Assembly: GCF_900187855.1 (NCBI RefSeq)
Contig: NZ_FYEG01000003.1
Span: 186,001 to 250,000 of the forward strand
From: Actinomyces minihominis
GTDB lineage: Bacteria > Actinomycetota > Actinomycetes > Actinomycetales > Actinomycetaceae
Length of the DNA stretch: 64,000 nt
Reading direction: 5' to 3'
Part shown: in pieces, positions 7,919 to 18,487 of the stretch
Layout: every line of letters begins with the position of its first letter
How positions within the stretch are numbered: position 1 is the stretch's first letter
Made by a program: the position numbers and the translations under genes
Notes under the pieces: generated by a model
Told to the model about the DNA's origin: nothing
Database searches by the model: none
What the model saw: the letters and a program-made list of their open reading frames with translations, nothing else

Positions 7919-9643
7919 ATGGAAAATCCAGAAACACCATCACCTCAATCGAACCAACGCAACTGGAGCGAACTGGATCGGGCGGCTAACCGCTATATCC
8001 ACGACATCGTCGACCTTGATCCAATCGCCGCAACCGACTGGGGAATGGGAGATGATCCCAGCGCCCTACCCGACCTCTCCCCCGAAGGTTTCGCCGCTCG
8101 CGCCGCACTCGACGAGAAGTTCTTGGCTGAACTTCCCAACATCAAACTTGAAGATGAGGTCGACCGCATCACCGCCGATGCCCTGATCGACCGCCTCACC
8201 CTGGCTCAGCAGTTGCACGCGGGCCGGGAGGATAGCGGCGAACTGAACAACATCGCCTCCCCCCTGCAGGGTGTCAAGGATGCCTTCTCACTCATGGCCA
8301 CAAAGACAGCTGGGGACTGGGAGGCCGTTTTCGAACGCATGCGTAATGTCCCGCGGGCATTGCGGCAGTACGCCCACTCACTTGCCTACGCAGCCGAGGG
8401 AGGCCGGGTGGCAAGCCGCCGTCAGGTCGAAATCGGGATCAGGCAGGCCGCGGCGATCGGCACCCCCGGCTCAAGTGGTGCGTTCTTCGAGCAGCTGGGG
8501 CGGCAGTGTCCGGCCGGCATGGCCCGACAGATCGGCGAGAAGAAGATCGATGAAGCCGTCGCTGAAGCCTCCCGTTCATATCTTTGGCTCAGCGGTTGGC
8601 TCAAGGACAACCTGCTTCCACTGGCTCCAGAAGAGGACGCTGTCGGCCGTGAACGCTACGAACTGTTCTCCGCCCTGTTCGTCGGAGCCCGAGTCGACCT
8701 CGACGAAACCTATGAGTGGGGTCTCGCGGAGCTAGCCGACATCGTCGCGGAGCAGCAGCGCATTGCGGACACGCTCTACGGCAGTGGCACCCCGATCCTT
8801 CAGGCTTTCGACAATCTCAATGCCGACTCCCGCTACCAGCTGCACGGTGAGGCCGAACTGCACGCCTGGCTGCAGAGCACCGGGGACCGGGCCATCGCGG
8901 ACCTCAACGGTAAGCAGTTTGATATTGCCCCTGAACTGCAGGTTCTTCAGGCCCGCATCGCACCCTCTAAGGAGGGTGGGGTGTGGTACACGGGACCGTC
9001 AGCCGACTTCTCACGTCCCGGGCAGATGTGGTGGTCCATTCCCGAGGGCGAGGACGTGTTCCACACCTGGCAGGAAAAGACCACCGTCTTCCACGAGGGT
9101 ATTCCGGGCCACCACCTGCAGATCGGGCAGGCGATGTACGAGGCCGGTTCGCTGAACCTGTGGCGCCGCCTCGGCTCCTGGAACTCCGGGCATGGCGAGG
9201 GGTGGGCCCTCTACGCCGAGCAGCTCATGAAAGAGCTGGGCTACATGGCTGATCCGGGCGACCACATGGGCATGCTGGACGCCCAGCGTCTGCGTGCGGC
9301 TCGCGTCGTCCTCGACATCGGAGTCCACCTCCGTAAGCAGCGTCCGGATGGGGCCGGAGTCTGGGATGCGGCGTATGCGGAGGCATTCCTGGCCGACAAC
9401 TGCGCAATGTCACAGGGCCAGCGTGCCTTTGAACTGGACCGCTACCTCGGCTGGCCGGGCCAGGCGCCCTCGTACAAGATTGGCCAGCGCCTCTGGGTCA
9501 ACCTGCGACGCGACTACATAGCCGCACGCCCAGAGGGTGAGATCTACAGCGACTCCGAGAAGAAGTTCCACACCCTGGCACTCTCGCAGGGCTCCCTACC
9601 CATGGATACCCTGCGACGCGCGGTCCTAGGGGGCGCCGCTTGA
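7919..9643 (+). CDS. DUF885 family protein, putative metallopeptidase-like enzyme
   Basis: 574 aa, soluble, no signal peptide. Family hallmark HEGIPGHHLQ at about residues 392-401, an HExxxHH-like arrangement suggesting a zinc site; the C-terminal region (ALYAEQLMKELG, MLDAQRLRAARVVLD) is also typical of DUF885. Family members are widespread in actinobacteria and are predicted hydrolases/peptidases, but the substrate is not known from sequence. The gene appears leaderless (TAGGGT box 6 nt before the ATG). Its stop overlaps the TTG start of maf (TTGA), so the two are co-transcribed. Confidence 0.85.
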   Translation: MENPETPSPQSNQRNWSELDRAANRYIHDIVDLDPIAATDWGMGDDPSALPDLSPEGFAARAALDEKFLAELPNIKLEDEVDRITADALIDRLTLAQQLHAGREDSGELNNIASPLQGVKDAFSLMATKTAGDWEAVFERMRNVPRALRQYAHSLAYAAEGGRVASRRQVEIGIRQAAAIGTPGSSGAFFEQLGRQCPAGMARQIGEKKIDEAVAEASRSYLWLSGWLKDNLLPLAPEEDAVGRERYELFSALFVGARVDLDETYEWGLAELADIVAEQQRIADTLYGSGTPILQAFDNLNADSRYQLHGEAELHAWLQSTGDRAIADLNGKQFDIAPELQVLQARIAPSKEGGVWYTGPSADFSRPGQMWWSIPEGEDVFHTWQEKTTVFHEGIPGHHLQIGQAMYEAGSLNLWRRLGSWNSGHGEGWALYAEQLMKELGYMADPGDHMGMLDAQRLRAARVVLDIGVHLRKQRPDGAGVWDAAYAEAFLADNCAMSQGQRAFELDRYLGWPGQAPSYKIGQRLWVNLRRDYIAARPEGEIYSDSEKKFHTLALSQGSLPMDTLRRAVLGGAA

Positions 9644-10311
9644 GCCGGTCGGACCGGGTGCGCCTGGTTCTTGGCTCCAGGTCTCCGGCCCGCCTCTCCA
9701 CCCTGCGCAATGCGGGGGTCGACCCGATCGTGGTGGTTTCCAACCTCGACGAGGACGCCCTGCTGGCAACACTGGACCCCGCCGCGACTCCCGAGCAGAT
9801 TGTCGGGGCCCTCGCCCTCGGCAAAGCGATGGAGGTAGCGGAAGGGCTCTCCACCGAAATCAAGCGCGACAAGGTCGACGACAGGACACGCCTGGTCGTC
9901 CTCGGCTGCGACTCCATGCTGCACATCAACGGGCGCATGGTGGGCAAACCCCACTCTCCCGAGGTGGCGAAGGAACGCATCCGCGAAATGCGCGGCGGTG
10001 ACGCGGTGCTGTGGACGGGACACGCTGTAGTTGAGGTTTCCGAGGACGGCGCAGTTGGCTCACCCCAGGTAGCCTCCGCCTCAACCATCGTTCACTTTGG
10101 GGACATCTCTGATGAGGAGATTGACGCCTATGTTGCCAGTGGTGAGCCGCTGGAGGTGGCGGGTTCCTTCACCATCGATGGGCTGGGCGGCCCCTTCATC
10201 AGGGGTGTGACGGGCGACCCCCACTCCGTCGTCGGAGTTTCGCTTCCCCTGCTTCGCGACCTGGTGTCGAGGCTCGGCATCTTCTGGCCGGACTTCTGGA
10301 CCAGCAAGTGA
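9640..10311 (+). CDS. maf: Maf family nucleotide pyrophosphatase
   Basis: 223 aa, usual Maf length. Hallmarks: N-terminal LGSRSPARLSTLRNAG, the Asp-containing VLGCDSMLHINGRMVGKPHS and the later GEPLEVAGSFTIDGLG. Maf proteins hydrolyse non-canonical or excess nucleoside triphosphates to monophosphates (house-cleaning) and can affect cell division. TTG start overlapping the preceding stop codon supports co-translation with the DUF885 gene. The usual VAxDT motif reads VLGCDSM, with Asp kept. Confidence 0.92.
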   Translation: MSRSDRVRLVLGSRSPARLSTLRNAGVDPIVVVSNLDEDALLATLDPAATPEQIVGALALGKAMEVAEGLSTEIKRDKVDDRTRLVVLGCDSMLHINGRMVGKPHSPEVAKERIREMRGGDAVLWTGHAVVEVSEDGAVGSPQVASASTIVHFGDISDEEIDAYVASGEPLEVAGSFTIDGLGGPFIRGVTGDPHSVVGVSLPLLRDLVSRLGIFWPDFWTSK

Positions 10312-10328
10312 CCTGGGTCCCACACGGC

Positions 10329-10334
10329 TAAGGT
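10329..10334 (+). promoter_or_regulatory. -10 box of a leaderless gene (dapD)
   Basis: TAAGGT, then AGTTAC, then the dapD ATG. No ribosome-binding sequence between; spacing fits a leaderless mRNA. Confidence 0.55.
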
Positions 10335-10340
10335 AGTTAC

Positions 10341-11318
10341 ATGAGTGAAATGTTGGCATGGGGCATTGGCCTCGCGACCGTTACCGACTCGGGTAAGACA
10401 CTTGACGTCTGGTATCCCGAACCACACCTGGGCCCCGCGCCGGAAGGCGGGGATCCAGATCTGCTGGCCAAACTGGCCAGCCTAGAAGCCCGGGATGAAA
10501 CGCGACGGGTTCACACCTCCGTCGTCCGTGTCACCTCGGATTTGCGGGATCAACCGACCTCAACCGCGGACGCCTACCTGCGCCTGCACCTGCTGTCGCA
10601 CCGGCTAGCAGCCCCAAACACCATTAACCTCGACGGGATCCGCTCGCGACTGCCGGTGGTGGCGTGGACCTCTGCGGGACCATGCGCGGTAGAGGACTTT
10701 GAGGAGACACGGTTCCGCCTGCGGGCCCACTACCAGCACCCAGTTATCCTCACCGGCGTCGATAAGTTCCCGCCCATGGTGAACTACGTGGTTCCCGAGG
10801 GCGTACGCATCGCATCGGGTGCCAGGGTTCGCCTCGGCGCCCATCTCGCCGCCGGAACGGTGGTGATGCACGCGGGATTCGTCAACTACAACGCCGGGTC
10901 AGTCGGACGCGCCACCATCGAGGGACGCCTCTCCCAGGGCGTAGTCGTCGGAGAGGGAACGCATGTCGGTGGCGGCGCCTCGACCATGGGCCGCGTTATC
11001 GGCGCGGCTGACGAACGGGTCAGCCTGGGCAGCAACTGTGTCCTCGGCTCCAACTCCGGCCTCGGCATCCCCCTCGGGGATGACTGCGTGGTCGAAGCCG
11101 GTGTCTTCGTCACCGCCAACACCCGCGTCTCACTTCTTCCCGGCGGTGGTGTGGTCCCAGACTCTAACGGTTCCTTCATCAACCCCAAGCTGGTTCCGGC
11201 CTCACGCCTCGCCGGGGCCTCAAACGTCCTCTTCCGCCGCAACTCACTGACCGGTTCCATCGAGGCACTGGGACGCGGAGGTTCAACCATCATCCTCGCC
11301 TCCGGAGAAGGGGCTTAG
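10341..11318 (+). CDS. dapD: Tetrahydrodipicolinate N-succinyltransferase
   Basis: 325 aa, the actinobacterial-type DapD (about 320 aa). It succinylates tetrahydrodipicolinate with succinyl-CoA in the succinylase route to diaminopimelate and lysine. The C-terminal two thirds is a left-handed beta-helix of hexapeptide repeats (from about residue 155: PEGVRIASGARVRLGAHLAA, then GEGTHVGGGASTMGR and LGSNCVLGSNSGLG), preceded by the N-terminal substrate domain. Followed by a strong terminator. A dapL gene for the alternative aminotransferase route is also in the window (29485-30711). Confidence 0.96.
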   Translation: MSEMLAWGIGLATVTDSGKTLDVWYPEPHLGPAPEGGDPDLLAKLASLEARDETRRVHTSVVRVTSDLRDQPTSTADAYLRLHLLSHRLAAPNTINLDGIRSRLPVVAWTSAGPCAVEDFEETRFRLRAHYQHPVILTGVDKFPPMVNYVVPEGVRIASGARVRLGAHLAAGTVVMHAGFVNYNAGSVGRATIEGRLSQGVVVGEGTHVGGGASTMGRVIGAADERVSLGSNCVLGSNSGLGIPLGDDCVVEAGVFVTANTRVSLLPGGGVVPDSNGSFINPKLVPASRLAGASNVLFRRNSLTGSIEALGRGGSTIILASGEGA

Positions 11319-11337
11319 CCGCAGGCCCCAGCACCAA

Positions 11338-11383
11338 AAGGGGCTGTCAGCAACCGATTCCTAGTGGTTGCTAACAGCCCCTT
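11338..11383. terminator. Bidirectional terminator between dapD and gltA
   Basis: 18-bp stem with one mismatch (AAGGGGCTGTCAGCAACC against its partner at 11366-11383) and a 10-nt loop. The convergent genes end at 11318 (dapD) and 11400 (gltA), so it can serve both. Confidence 0.85.
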
Positions 11384-11399
11384 CAGTCTGTCCGAAAAA

Positions 11400-12740
11400 C
11401 TAGCCGTCGCGACGGGCCCGTGCGCGCAGCGGCACGTAGTCCCGCATGACCTCACCGCGGTAGACCTGGCGCGGACGTCCAATCTTGGTCTGCGGGTCGT
11501 TGATCATCTCTCGGTACTGAGCGATCCACCCGGGCAGGCGGCCGAGGGCGAACAGCGGGGTGAACATCTTCGGCGGGAAGCCCATGGCCGAATAGATGAG
11601 TCCCGTGTAGAAGTCAACGTTCGGGTAGAGCTTGCGCTGAATGAAGTACTCATCCCCGAGGGCGATCTCTTCGAGTTCCATCGCAATATCAAGCATCTGG
11701 TCCTTCTTACCCAGCCGGGAGAGGACGTCGTGAGCGCTTTCCTTAACGATGGCGGCGCGAGGGTCATAGTTCTTGTAAACGCGGTGACCGAAGCCCATGA
11801 GCTTCACTCCGGCTTCCTTGTTCTTGACCCTATCGACGTACTCTTTGACCGAACCACCGCCGCTAACGATCTGGTTCAGCATCTTGAGGACGGCCTCATT
11901 AGCGCCACCGTGAAGGGGGCCCGAAAGCGCCCCGATACCGGAGGCAACAGATGAGTAGAGGTTCGCGTCAGAGGAACCCACCAGACGCACGGTCGAGGTC
12001 GAACAGTTTTGCTCGTGGTCGGCGTGCAGGATCAGCAGCATGTCAAGGGCGCGCACCAGTGCCGGGTCGATGTCGTAGGACTGGTAGGGCATACCAAAGG
12101 TCATGCGGATGAAGTCTTCGGTGTAACCGCGCTGGCTATCCGGGTAGAGCAGGGGAAGACCCGCCGCCCTCTTAGCGATGTACGAGATCATGGTGGGCAT
12201 CTTGGCGATCAAGAGCACCAGGGCCCGGTCGAGCTGTTCGGGATCGTGTGGATCCAGCGTTTCTTCATAGTAGGTCGCCAGTCCCGCCGTGCCGGCCTGC
12301 AGAATAGCCATGGGGTGGCCGTTGTGGGGGAAGGCGGTGAAGAAGGCCTTGAAGTCCTCATGTAGCAGGCGGTGACGCTGGATGCGACGCAGGAAGCTCT
12401 CAAGCTCCTGAGCCTTGGGGAGCTCCCCATAGATCAGCAGCCAGGCCACCTCGAGGAATGAGGAGTGGCGGGCCAGCTGGTCGATCGGGTAGCCCCGGTA
12501 GCGCAGAATGCCCGCATCACCATCGATATAGGTGATGTCAGAGGCACAGGCCGCGGTGTTGACGAACCCGTAGTCAAGGGTGACATCGCCGGTTGTGGCA
12601 AGCACCTTTGAGATGGCGAAACCATCGGAGCCTACAGTCGAGGTGACACGAGGTAGCTCTACCCTTGTGTCCCCAACCGTCAGAAGCCCATCCGGCTTCT
12701 TTTCTACAGCTACCTCAGCGTCCAGGTTCTGTTCAGCCAT
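11400..12740 (-). CDS. gltA: Citrate synthase
   Basis: 446 aa, the length of type II citrate synthases. Condenses acetyl-CoA and oxaloacetate at the entry of the TCA cycle. Catalytic histidine region LILHADHEQNCSTSTVR (about residue 255) and LMGFGHRVYKNYDPRA (about residue 305) are present, the latter with the second catalytic His. Start MAEQNLDAEV chosen because AGGAG lies 10 nt upstream; the frame stays open 36 codons further with non-family residues. Separate unit ending at the shared terminator. Confidence 0.97.
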   Translation of the reverse strand: MAEQNLDAEVAVEKKPDGLLTVGDTRVELPRVTSTVGSDGFAISKVLATTGDVTLDYGFVNTAACASDITYIDGDAGILRYRGYPIDQLARHSSFLEVAWLLIYGELPKAQELESFLRRIQRHRLLHEDFKAFFTAFPHNGHPMAILQAGTAGLATYYEETLDPHDPEQLDRALVLLIAKMPTMISYIAKRAAGLPLLYPDSQRGYTEDFIRMTFGMPYQSYDIDPALVRALDMLLILHADHEQNCSTSTVRLVGSSDANLYSSVASGIGALSGPLHGGANEAVLKMLNQIVSGGGSVKEYVDRVKNKEAGVKLMGFGHRVYKNYDPRAAIVKESAHDVLSRLGKKDQMLDIAMELEEIALGDEYFIQRKLYPNVDFYTGLIYSAMGFPPKMFTPLFALGRLPGWIAQYREMINDPQTKIGRPRQVYRGEVMRDYVPLRARARRDG

Positions 12741-12932
12741 ACCCACTGCTCCTATAAGTTGTGTTGTCTTGAGTGCCTGAGCACCAGTCTGCCTCACACC
12801 GGCGTTTCGGGTGTTGGCCCGGTCACGATAGGGACGTTCGTCCCACACTGGACGTCGCTAACAGTACAGCCGTGACGCGCACCTCAACACCTCGAAACTA
12901 CAGCTTACAGGGGTGAATGTGTTTGAAGTCAC

Positions 12933-13268
12933 CTAGTCCTTGAGGTGGTCGTTGATATCCGCCGGCAGCGCTTCGACCACTGGGTGGTCCATCTCGATGA
13001 CACCGGTTTTCATTGCGCCGCCGGGTGAACCGATGGTGTCAAAGAAATCCACATTGGCCTTGTAGTAGTCCGACCACTTATCCGGCAGATCGTCCTCGTA
13101 GAAAATCGCCTCAACCGGACACACCGGCTCGCAGGCCCCACAGTCCACGCACTCTTCCGGGTGGATGTAGAGCATCCTGTTGCCCTCATAGATGCAGTCC
13201 ACTGGGCATTCGTCAACGCACGCGCGGTCTTTAATGTCCACGCATGGTTCCGCGATGATGTAAGTCAT
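12933..13268 (-). CDS. fdxA: 7Fe ferredoxin
   Basis: 111 aa, FdxA-type. Two cluster motifs near the N-terminus: [17 protein letters not shown] supplies a [3Fe-4S]-type site and [12 protein letters not shown] a [4Fe-4S] site; the acidic C-terminal tail is typical of actinobacterial ferredoxins. A soluble low-potential electron carrier; partners cannot be told from sequence. Strong ribosome-binding site AGGAGGAG just before the ATG. The 192-nt region between its stop and gltA holds no convincing hairpin. Confidence 0.95.
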   Translation of the reverse strand: MTYIIAEPCVDIKDRACVDECPVDCIYEGNRMLYIHPEECVDCGACEPVCPVEAIFYEDDLPDKWSDYYKANVDFFDTIGSPGGAMKTGVIEMDHPVVEALPADINDHLKD

Positions 13269-13310
13269 TGCTCCTCCTGAGAACTAGCTTAACCCCCGTG
13301 TCCAGATCGC

Positions 13311-13316
13311 TAGACT
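13311..13316 (+). promoter_or_regulatory. -10 box of a leaderless gene (SH3-like protein)
   Basis: TAGACT, 6 nt, then ATG at 13323; no Shine-Dalgarno in the gap. Confidence 0.55.
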
Positions 13317-13322
13317 TCAAAA

Positions 13323-13589
13323 ATGCGCTCTTTCGAACAACCAGCACCCGATCCGCAGCCCCCTGCGCTTCCCTGGCTGGAGTGGACTGCGGGTCAGCGT
13401 GTCGTGGTCAGGTATGTGGATGAGGACGGCAGCACGCGCGACGCCCTCGGCACCCTGGTCGAGACGGAACCCGACCACGTTGTCATTGACGCACGACGAG
13501 GCCGAGTGCGGGTTGAAGCCACGCAGATGATCATCGGACGCATCGTCAAACCGCCCCGACCCTGGGGCGCACCCCCGCACCTGGGCTAG
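13323..13589 (+). CDS. Small SH3-like domain protein
   Basis: 88 aa. The core WTAGQRVVVRYVDEDGSTRD, then LGTLVETEPDHVVIDARRG and VRVEATQMIIGRIVKPP resembles the N-terminal SH3-like barrel that precedes the GNAT domain in the actinobacterial Rv0428c acetyltransferase family, here as a free-standing domain. Function unknown; the barrel may bind nucleic acid or protein. It appears leaderless. It is divergent from fdxA (54 nt between starts) and convergent with typA. Confidence in being a real gene is good; functional assignment is weak. Confidence 0.7.
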   Translation: MRSFEQPAPDPQPPALPWLEWTAGQRVVVRYVDEDGSTRDALGTLVETEPDHVVIDARRGRVRVEATQMIIGRIVKPPRPWGAPPHLG

Positions 13590-13595
13590 GGACAG

Positions 13596-13621
13596 AAAAC
13601 CCCCGACCTGAGGGTCGAGGG
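13596..13621 (-). terminator. Terminator of typA
   Basis: 9-bp stem CCCTCGACC/GGTCGGGGG (one G-U pair in RNA) with a 4-nt loop, followed on the minus strand by TTTT. It starts 9 nt past the typA stop. Confidence 0.8.
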
Positions 13622-13630
13622 TCACTGTGT

Positions 13631-15556
<1,926 letters not shown>

Positions 15557-15746
15557 TGAGATGCCTCCCCCAGAGGTTGCTACACGAGTAAAAGTTCGGA
15601 TCTCAGTGGAAATATCTGCACTCAGGGATGACTGTGCACCTCCGAGTTCAGTTCCGCTGAAGCCGAAAACCCAGTCTAACGGCCAGATGTCGCATGAATA
15701 CAGGGCCACCGGGGTTACGGCGTGCGAGCTTCGACACCACGGGGCC

Positions 15747-15752
15747 TAAACT
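15747..15752 (+). promoter_or_regulatory. -10 box of a leaderless gene (PH-domain protein)
   Basis: TAAACT, then TCAGGG, then ATG at 15759. The spacing equals that of the other leaderless candidates here. Confidence 0.5.
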
Positions 15753-15758
15753 TCAGGG

Positions 15759-16505
15759 ATGAACTACCAGTTGGTCTTCCGTTCTCGATACGGTCAGCTC
15801 GCAGCCTGGGGCCTTCTTGGCTTCAGCGTTTTCTTCCTCGGCATGGTCTGGTACATGGATGGTTTCGTCCAGATGCTTGCGGCCCTTCCCTTCCCGATCG
15901 GCCTCGTTTACTTCTCATGGTGGATCTGGTCTTTCCCCGCCGTGATTGCCGATCGACGTGGAATTAGGGTCCGCAATCAGATCCGGACAGCAGACATCTC
16001 CTGGGATGCCCTGGCGAAAGCCGAGGCTCGCTGGGGCCTCTACCTCTACGCCACCCCGGATAAGGTTGAGGTCAAACCCTCTCCTCAGGAGGCAGTCACC
16101 AAGAGGGAGGCGGGGCGGCCTCTCACCATCGGTGATGTCGACCCGGTCAACCTTGATCCCGATGACCTGGCGAGCAAGAAGGCAATCTACGCCTCTGCCG
16201 TTCCGGCCCGGGGAGGTTTCAAACACGCCACTGATAAGGGCGCCCCGAGCATCCCGCCCCTTGAGTTAGAAAGCCGCAACCACGTCGTTGTTCGCACCAC
16301 CCCGTTGGTGGTGGCACGCATCATCGAAGAGGAAAAGTTCTATCTGGATAACCCTGAGAAGCGGCCTGAGAGCCATGCCTCCAAGGAAGCCTTCGAGATT
16401 GAAGGGGCTGACTTTGCAGGGTTGAAACTTCGCTACAACTGGCTGCAGATCGGCGTCTTCATCGTGATTGCTGGCTACTGGCTCTGGCGCATCTTCTCCA
16501 TGTAG
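15759..16505 (+). CDS. Membrane protein with bacterial PH-like domain
   Basis: 248 aa. Two hydrophobic segments at about residues 14-31 and 35-55, then a soluble stretch beginning FPAVIADRRGIRVRNQIRTA that looks like the bacterial PH (bPH_6-type) fold, and a final membrane segment at about 228-246 (GVFIVIAGYWLWRIF). Small PH-like membrane proteins are common in actinobacteria and have no assigned function. The gene is divergent from typA and ends in a bidirectional terminator. The domain call is by resemblance only. Confidence 0.7.
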   Translation: MNYQLVFRSRYGQLAAWGLLGFSVFFLGMVWYMDGFVQMLAALPFPIGLVYFSWWIWSFPAVIADRRGIRVRNQIRTADISWDALAKAEARWGLYLYATPDKVEVKPSPQEAVTKREAGRPLTIGDVDPVNLDPDDLASKKAIYASAVPARGGFKHATDKGAPSIPPLELESRNHVVVRTTPLVVARIIEEEKFYLDNPEKRPESHASKEAFEIEGADFAGLKLRYNWLQIGVFIVIAGYWLWRIFSM

Positions 16506-16530
16506 CACCCACTCGTTTTGGATAGCAGAA

Positions 16531-16566
16531 GGCCCCGAGTCCGTTCTTTCGAACAGGCTCGGGGCC
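16531..16566. terminator. Bidirectional terminator
   Basis: 9-bp outer stem GGCCCCGAG/CTCGGGGCC with an inner GTTC/GAAC stem, between the convergent PH-domain gene (stop 16505) and the peptide-binding lipoprotein gene (stop 16618). Confidence 0.75.
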
Positions 16567-16617
16567 GACTGCTTTAGTCACCGGGCGTGGGCGAAACCCG
16601 CCTAAGTGAACGGTTGG

Positions 16618-18342
16618 CTACTTGAGGAAGCCGACGTTCTCACCCTGGATCGAAGACATGCCGAATGCACCGTAGTTAGCAAGGTTGGCCGGAACAGCGG
16701 TCATTTCCATGCGGCGGTACAGGGGCAGGATCATCGTGTTCTCCCAGATAATCTGGTCGACCTCGTTAGTCAGCTTGAGGCGAGTTGCGTGATCGGGCTC
16801 AGAGGCAATCTCTGCCGACAGTTCATCAATGCGCTCGTCACAGATGCGTGCGTAGTTCTGGCCCTCAGGGGCAAGCGCGTTGCAGGAGTAGAGCTGGTTG
16901 ATGTTGGCCATCGGGTACGGGGTACCCTGCCATGCGAATGAGGTTACGCCGAAGGTGCCAGCAAGTACCTCATCGAAGAAGGTCGCGGTCTCAACGTTGC
17001 GGATGTTGACCTTAACGCCGATCTGCTTCAGCTGAGCCTGCAGCAGCTCGCCCTCGTTCTTCGAGGTGGAGACATCAGGCATCATCATGTAGTCGAACTC
17101 GAGGGTGGCGCCGTCCTTGGTGCGGTACTCAGCACCATCTTCGAGAACCCAACCCTGCTCGTCGAGCTCGGTGCCCGCACGCTCAGGATCGTAGGAGTAA
17201 TCGGTACCGTTGTCCTGGTAGCCTTCCTGGCCGGGCATGAAGAAGTGGTTACCAAGGACGAGTTCCGAAGGAACCAGATCCGGGATACCGGAGAGGTCGG
17301 ACTCGGTGATGGCAACACGGTCAACGCCGCGGGCGATCGAAGCGCGAAGGTCCTTGTCCTGGAGGACGCCTGACTCACCGTTGAAGGTGAAGTGACGCCA
17401 CTGCAGGCCACCGGCGCGGCGGATCTCGCCGTCGGCGCGGGTAGCGGCCTCAAGGTATTCCTGAGCGGAAATGATGCCGGTCAGAACGTCGATCTCAGAA
17501 CCAGCAAAAGCGGTTCCGGTTGCGGCGGAGTCCATGACGCGGAAGCTCAGGGAGTCAAGCATGGGCTCTTCGCCCCACCAGGTGGGGTTCGGCTCAAGGG
17601 TGATGACCTGCTGGGCAACGTCAACGTTGGCGACCTGGTATGAACCGGCCAGCCAGTCGTTGTTCGGCTCGTCCCAACCGTCGTTGAAGGTATCGGCGTC
17701 AGAGACACCGGCAGCCGGGTAAACGGTCGAGAGTGCAGCGGACCAGTCCGGGAAGATGGTCTTGTAGGTAACTACGACCTCGAACTCATCGGCGCCCTGC
17801 TCGACACTTGCCATGTCGGAGAAGCCGTCGGTCGAAGCGCAGAGGAACGCATCATTTTCGCCGTTGCAGGCATTCCAGGTGGCCTGGTAGTCAGCAACGG
17901 TGATCGGGGTGCCATCGCCCCAGACTGCGTTCTTGTTGAGGCGCAGGGTTACGACCTGGTCCTTGTCAGCACCGTCGCCATCCTGAACTTCGTAGCTCTC
18001 TACGTAGTTGGGGTTGACATCGAACGTGCCATCGCCCTGGTAAATCCAGTTGTTGGGAGCAATGAATGTCGCCATGGTCGAGGAGAGGTCAACCTGGTTG
18101 CCATTGACATTCAGGGTGTTCCAGGTGGTGGGCATCGAGCTGATAGCAAAACGCAGGACGCCGCCCTTTTCGAGATCAGCGCGGTCGTGAGCGTTGATGT
18201 TGACTGCTGGTACGGCTTCGGATGCACCGTTTTCCGAACCACTTGCGTCACCGGACTGGCCGCTGGAACCGCTGGAACAACCAGCAAGACCCAGGGCAGC
18301 TACGGCGGCGGTTGCTGCGAAGACACGCAATGAGCGTCGCAT
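16618..18342 (-). CDS. Peptide ABC transporter substrate-binding lipoprotein
   Basis: 574 aa, family 5 solute-binding protein (DppA/OppA class). Lipoprotein signal peptide with lipobox LAGC (Cys22) followed by a Ser/Gly-rich linker; the mature body has family features such as DLEKGGVLRFAISSMPTTWN and LRLNKNAVWGDGTPITVADY. It should bind oligopeptides outside the membrane and deliver them to the permease pair encoded upstream. ATG start with GGAGGA. It is the last gene after dppB-dppC-dppDF, separated by a 145-nt gap with a strong hairpin, unlike the usual first position. Confidence 0.93.
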   Translation of the reverse strand: MRRSLRVFAATAAVAALGLAGCSSGSSGQSGDASGSENGASEAVPAVNINAHDRADLEKGGVLRFAISSMPTTWNTLNVNGNQVDLSSTMATFIAPNNWIYQGDGTFDVNPNYVESYEVQDGDGADKDQVVTLRLNKNAVWGDGTPITVADYQATWNACNGENDAFLCASTDGFSDMASVEQGADEFEVVVTYKTIFPDWSAALSTVYPAAGVSDADTFNDGWDEPNNDWLAGSYQVANVDVAQQVITLEPNPTWWGEEPMLDSLSFRVMDSAATGTAFAGSEIDVLTGIISAQEYLEAATRADGEIRRAGGLQWRHFTFNGESGVLQDKDLRASIARGVDRVAITESDLSGIPDLVPSELVLGNHFFMPGQEGYQDNGTDYSYDPERAGTELDEQGWVLEDGAEYRTKDGATLEFDYMMMPDVSTSKNEGELLQAQLKQIGVKVNIRNVETATFFDEVLAGTFGVTSFAWQGTPYPMANINQLYSCNALAPEGQNYARICDERIDELSAEIASEPDHATRLKLTNEVDQIIWENTMILPLYRRMEMTAVPANLANYGAFGMSSIQGENVGFLK

Positions 18343-18400
18343 CAAAAATCCTCCATATTGAATCGTGTACAGACCTGACCACCTTAGGCGGCCATGCAGA

Positions 18401-18429
18401 ACCGGCTCGCCCGAGAGGGGCGAGCCGGT
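18401..18429. repeat. Strong hairpin between dppDF and the binding-protein gene
   Basis: Perfect 12-bp inverted repeat ACCGGCTCGCCC / GGGCGAGCCGGT with a 5-nt loop. On the minus (transcribed) strand no U-tract follows, so it could be an intercistronic stabiliser or partial terminator; a TTTT lies on the plus-strand side. Confidence 0.65.
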
Positions 18430-18487
18430 GCGTTTTGAGCCTAAACCGTGACCAAATACCCACAATTTGAGAGGGCGGCCACAGAAA

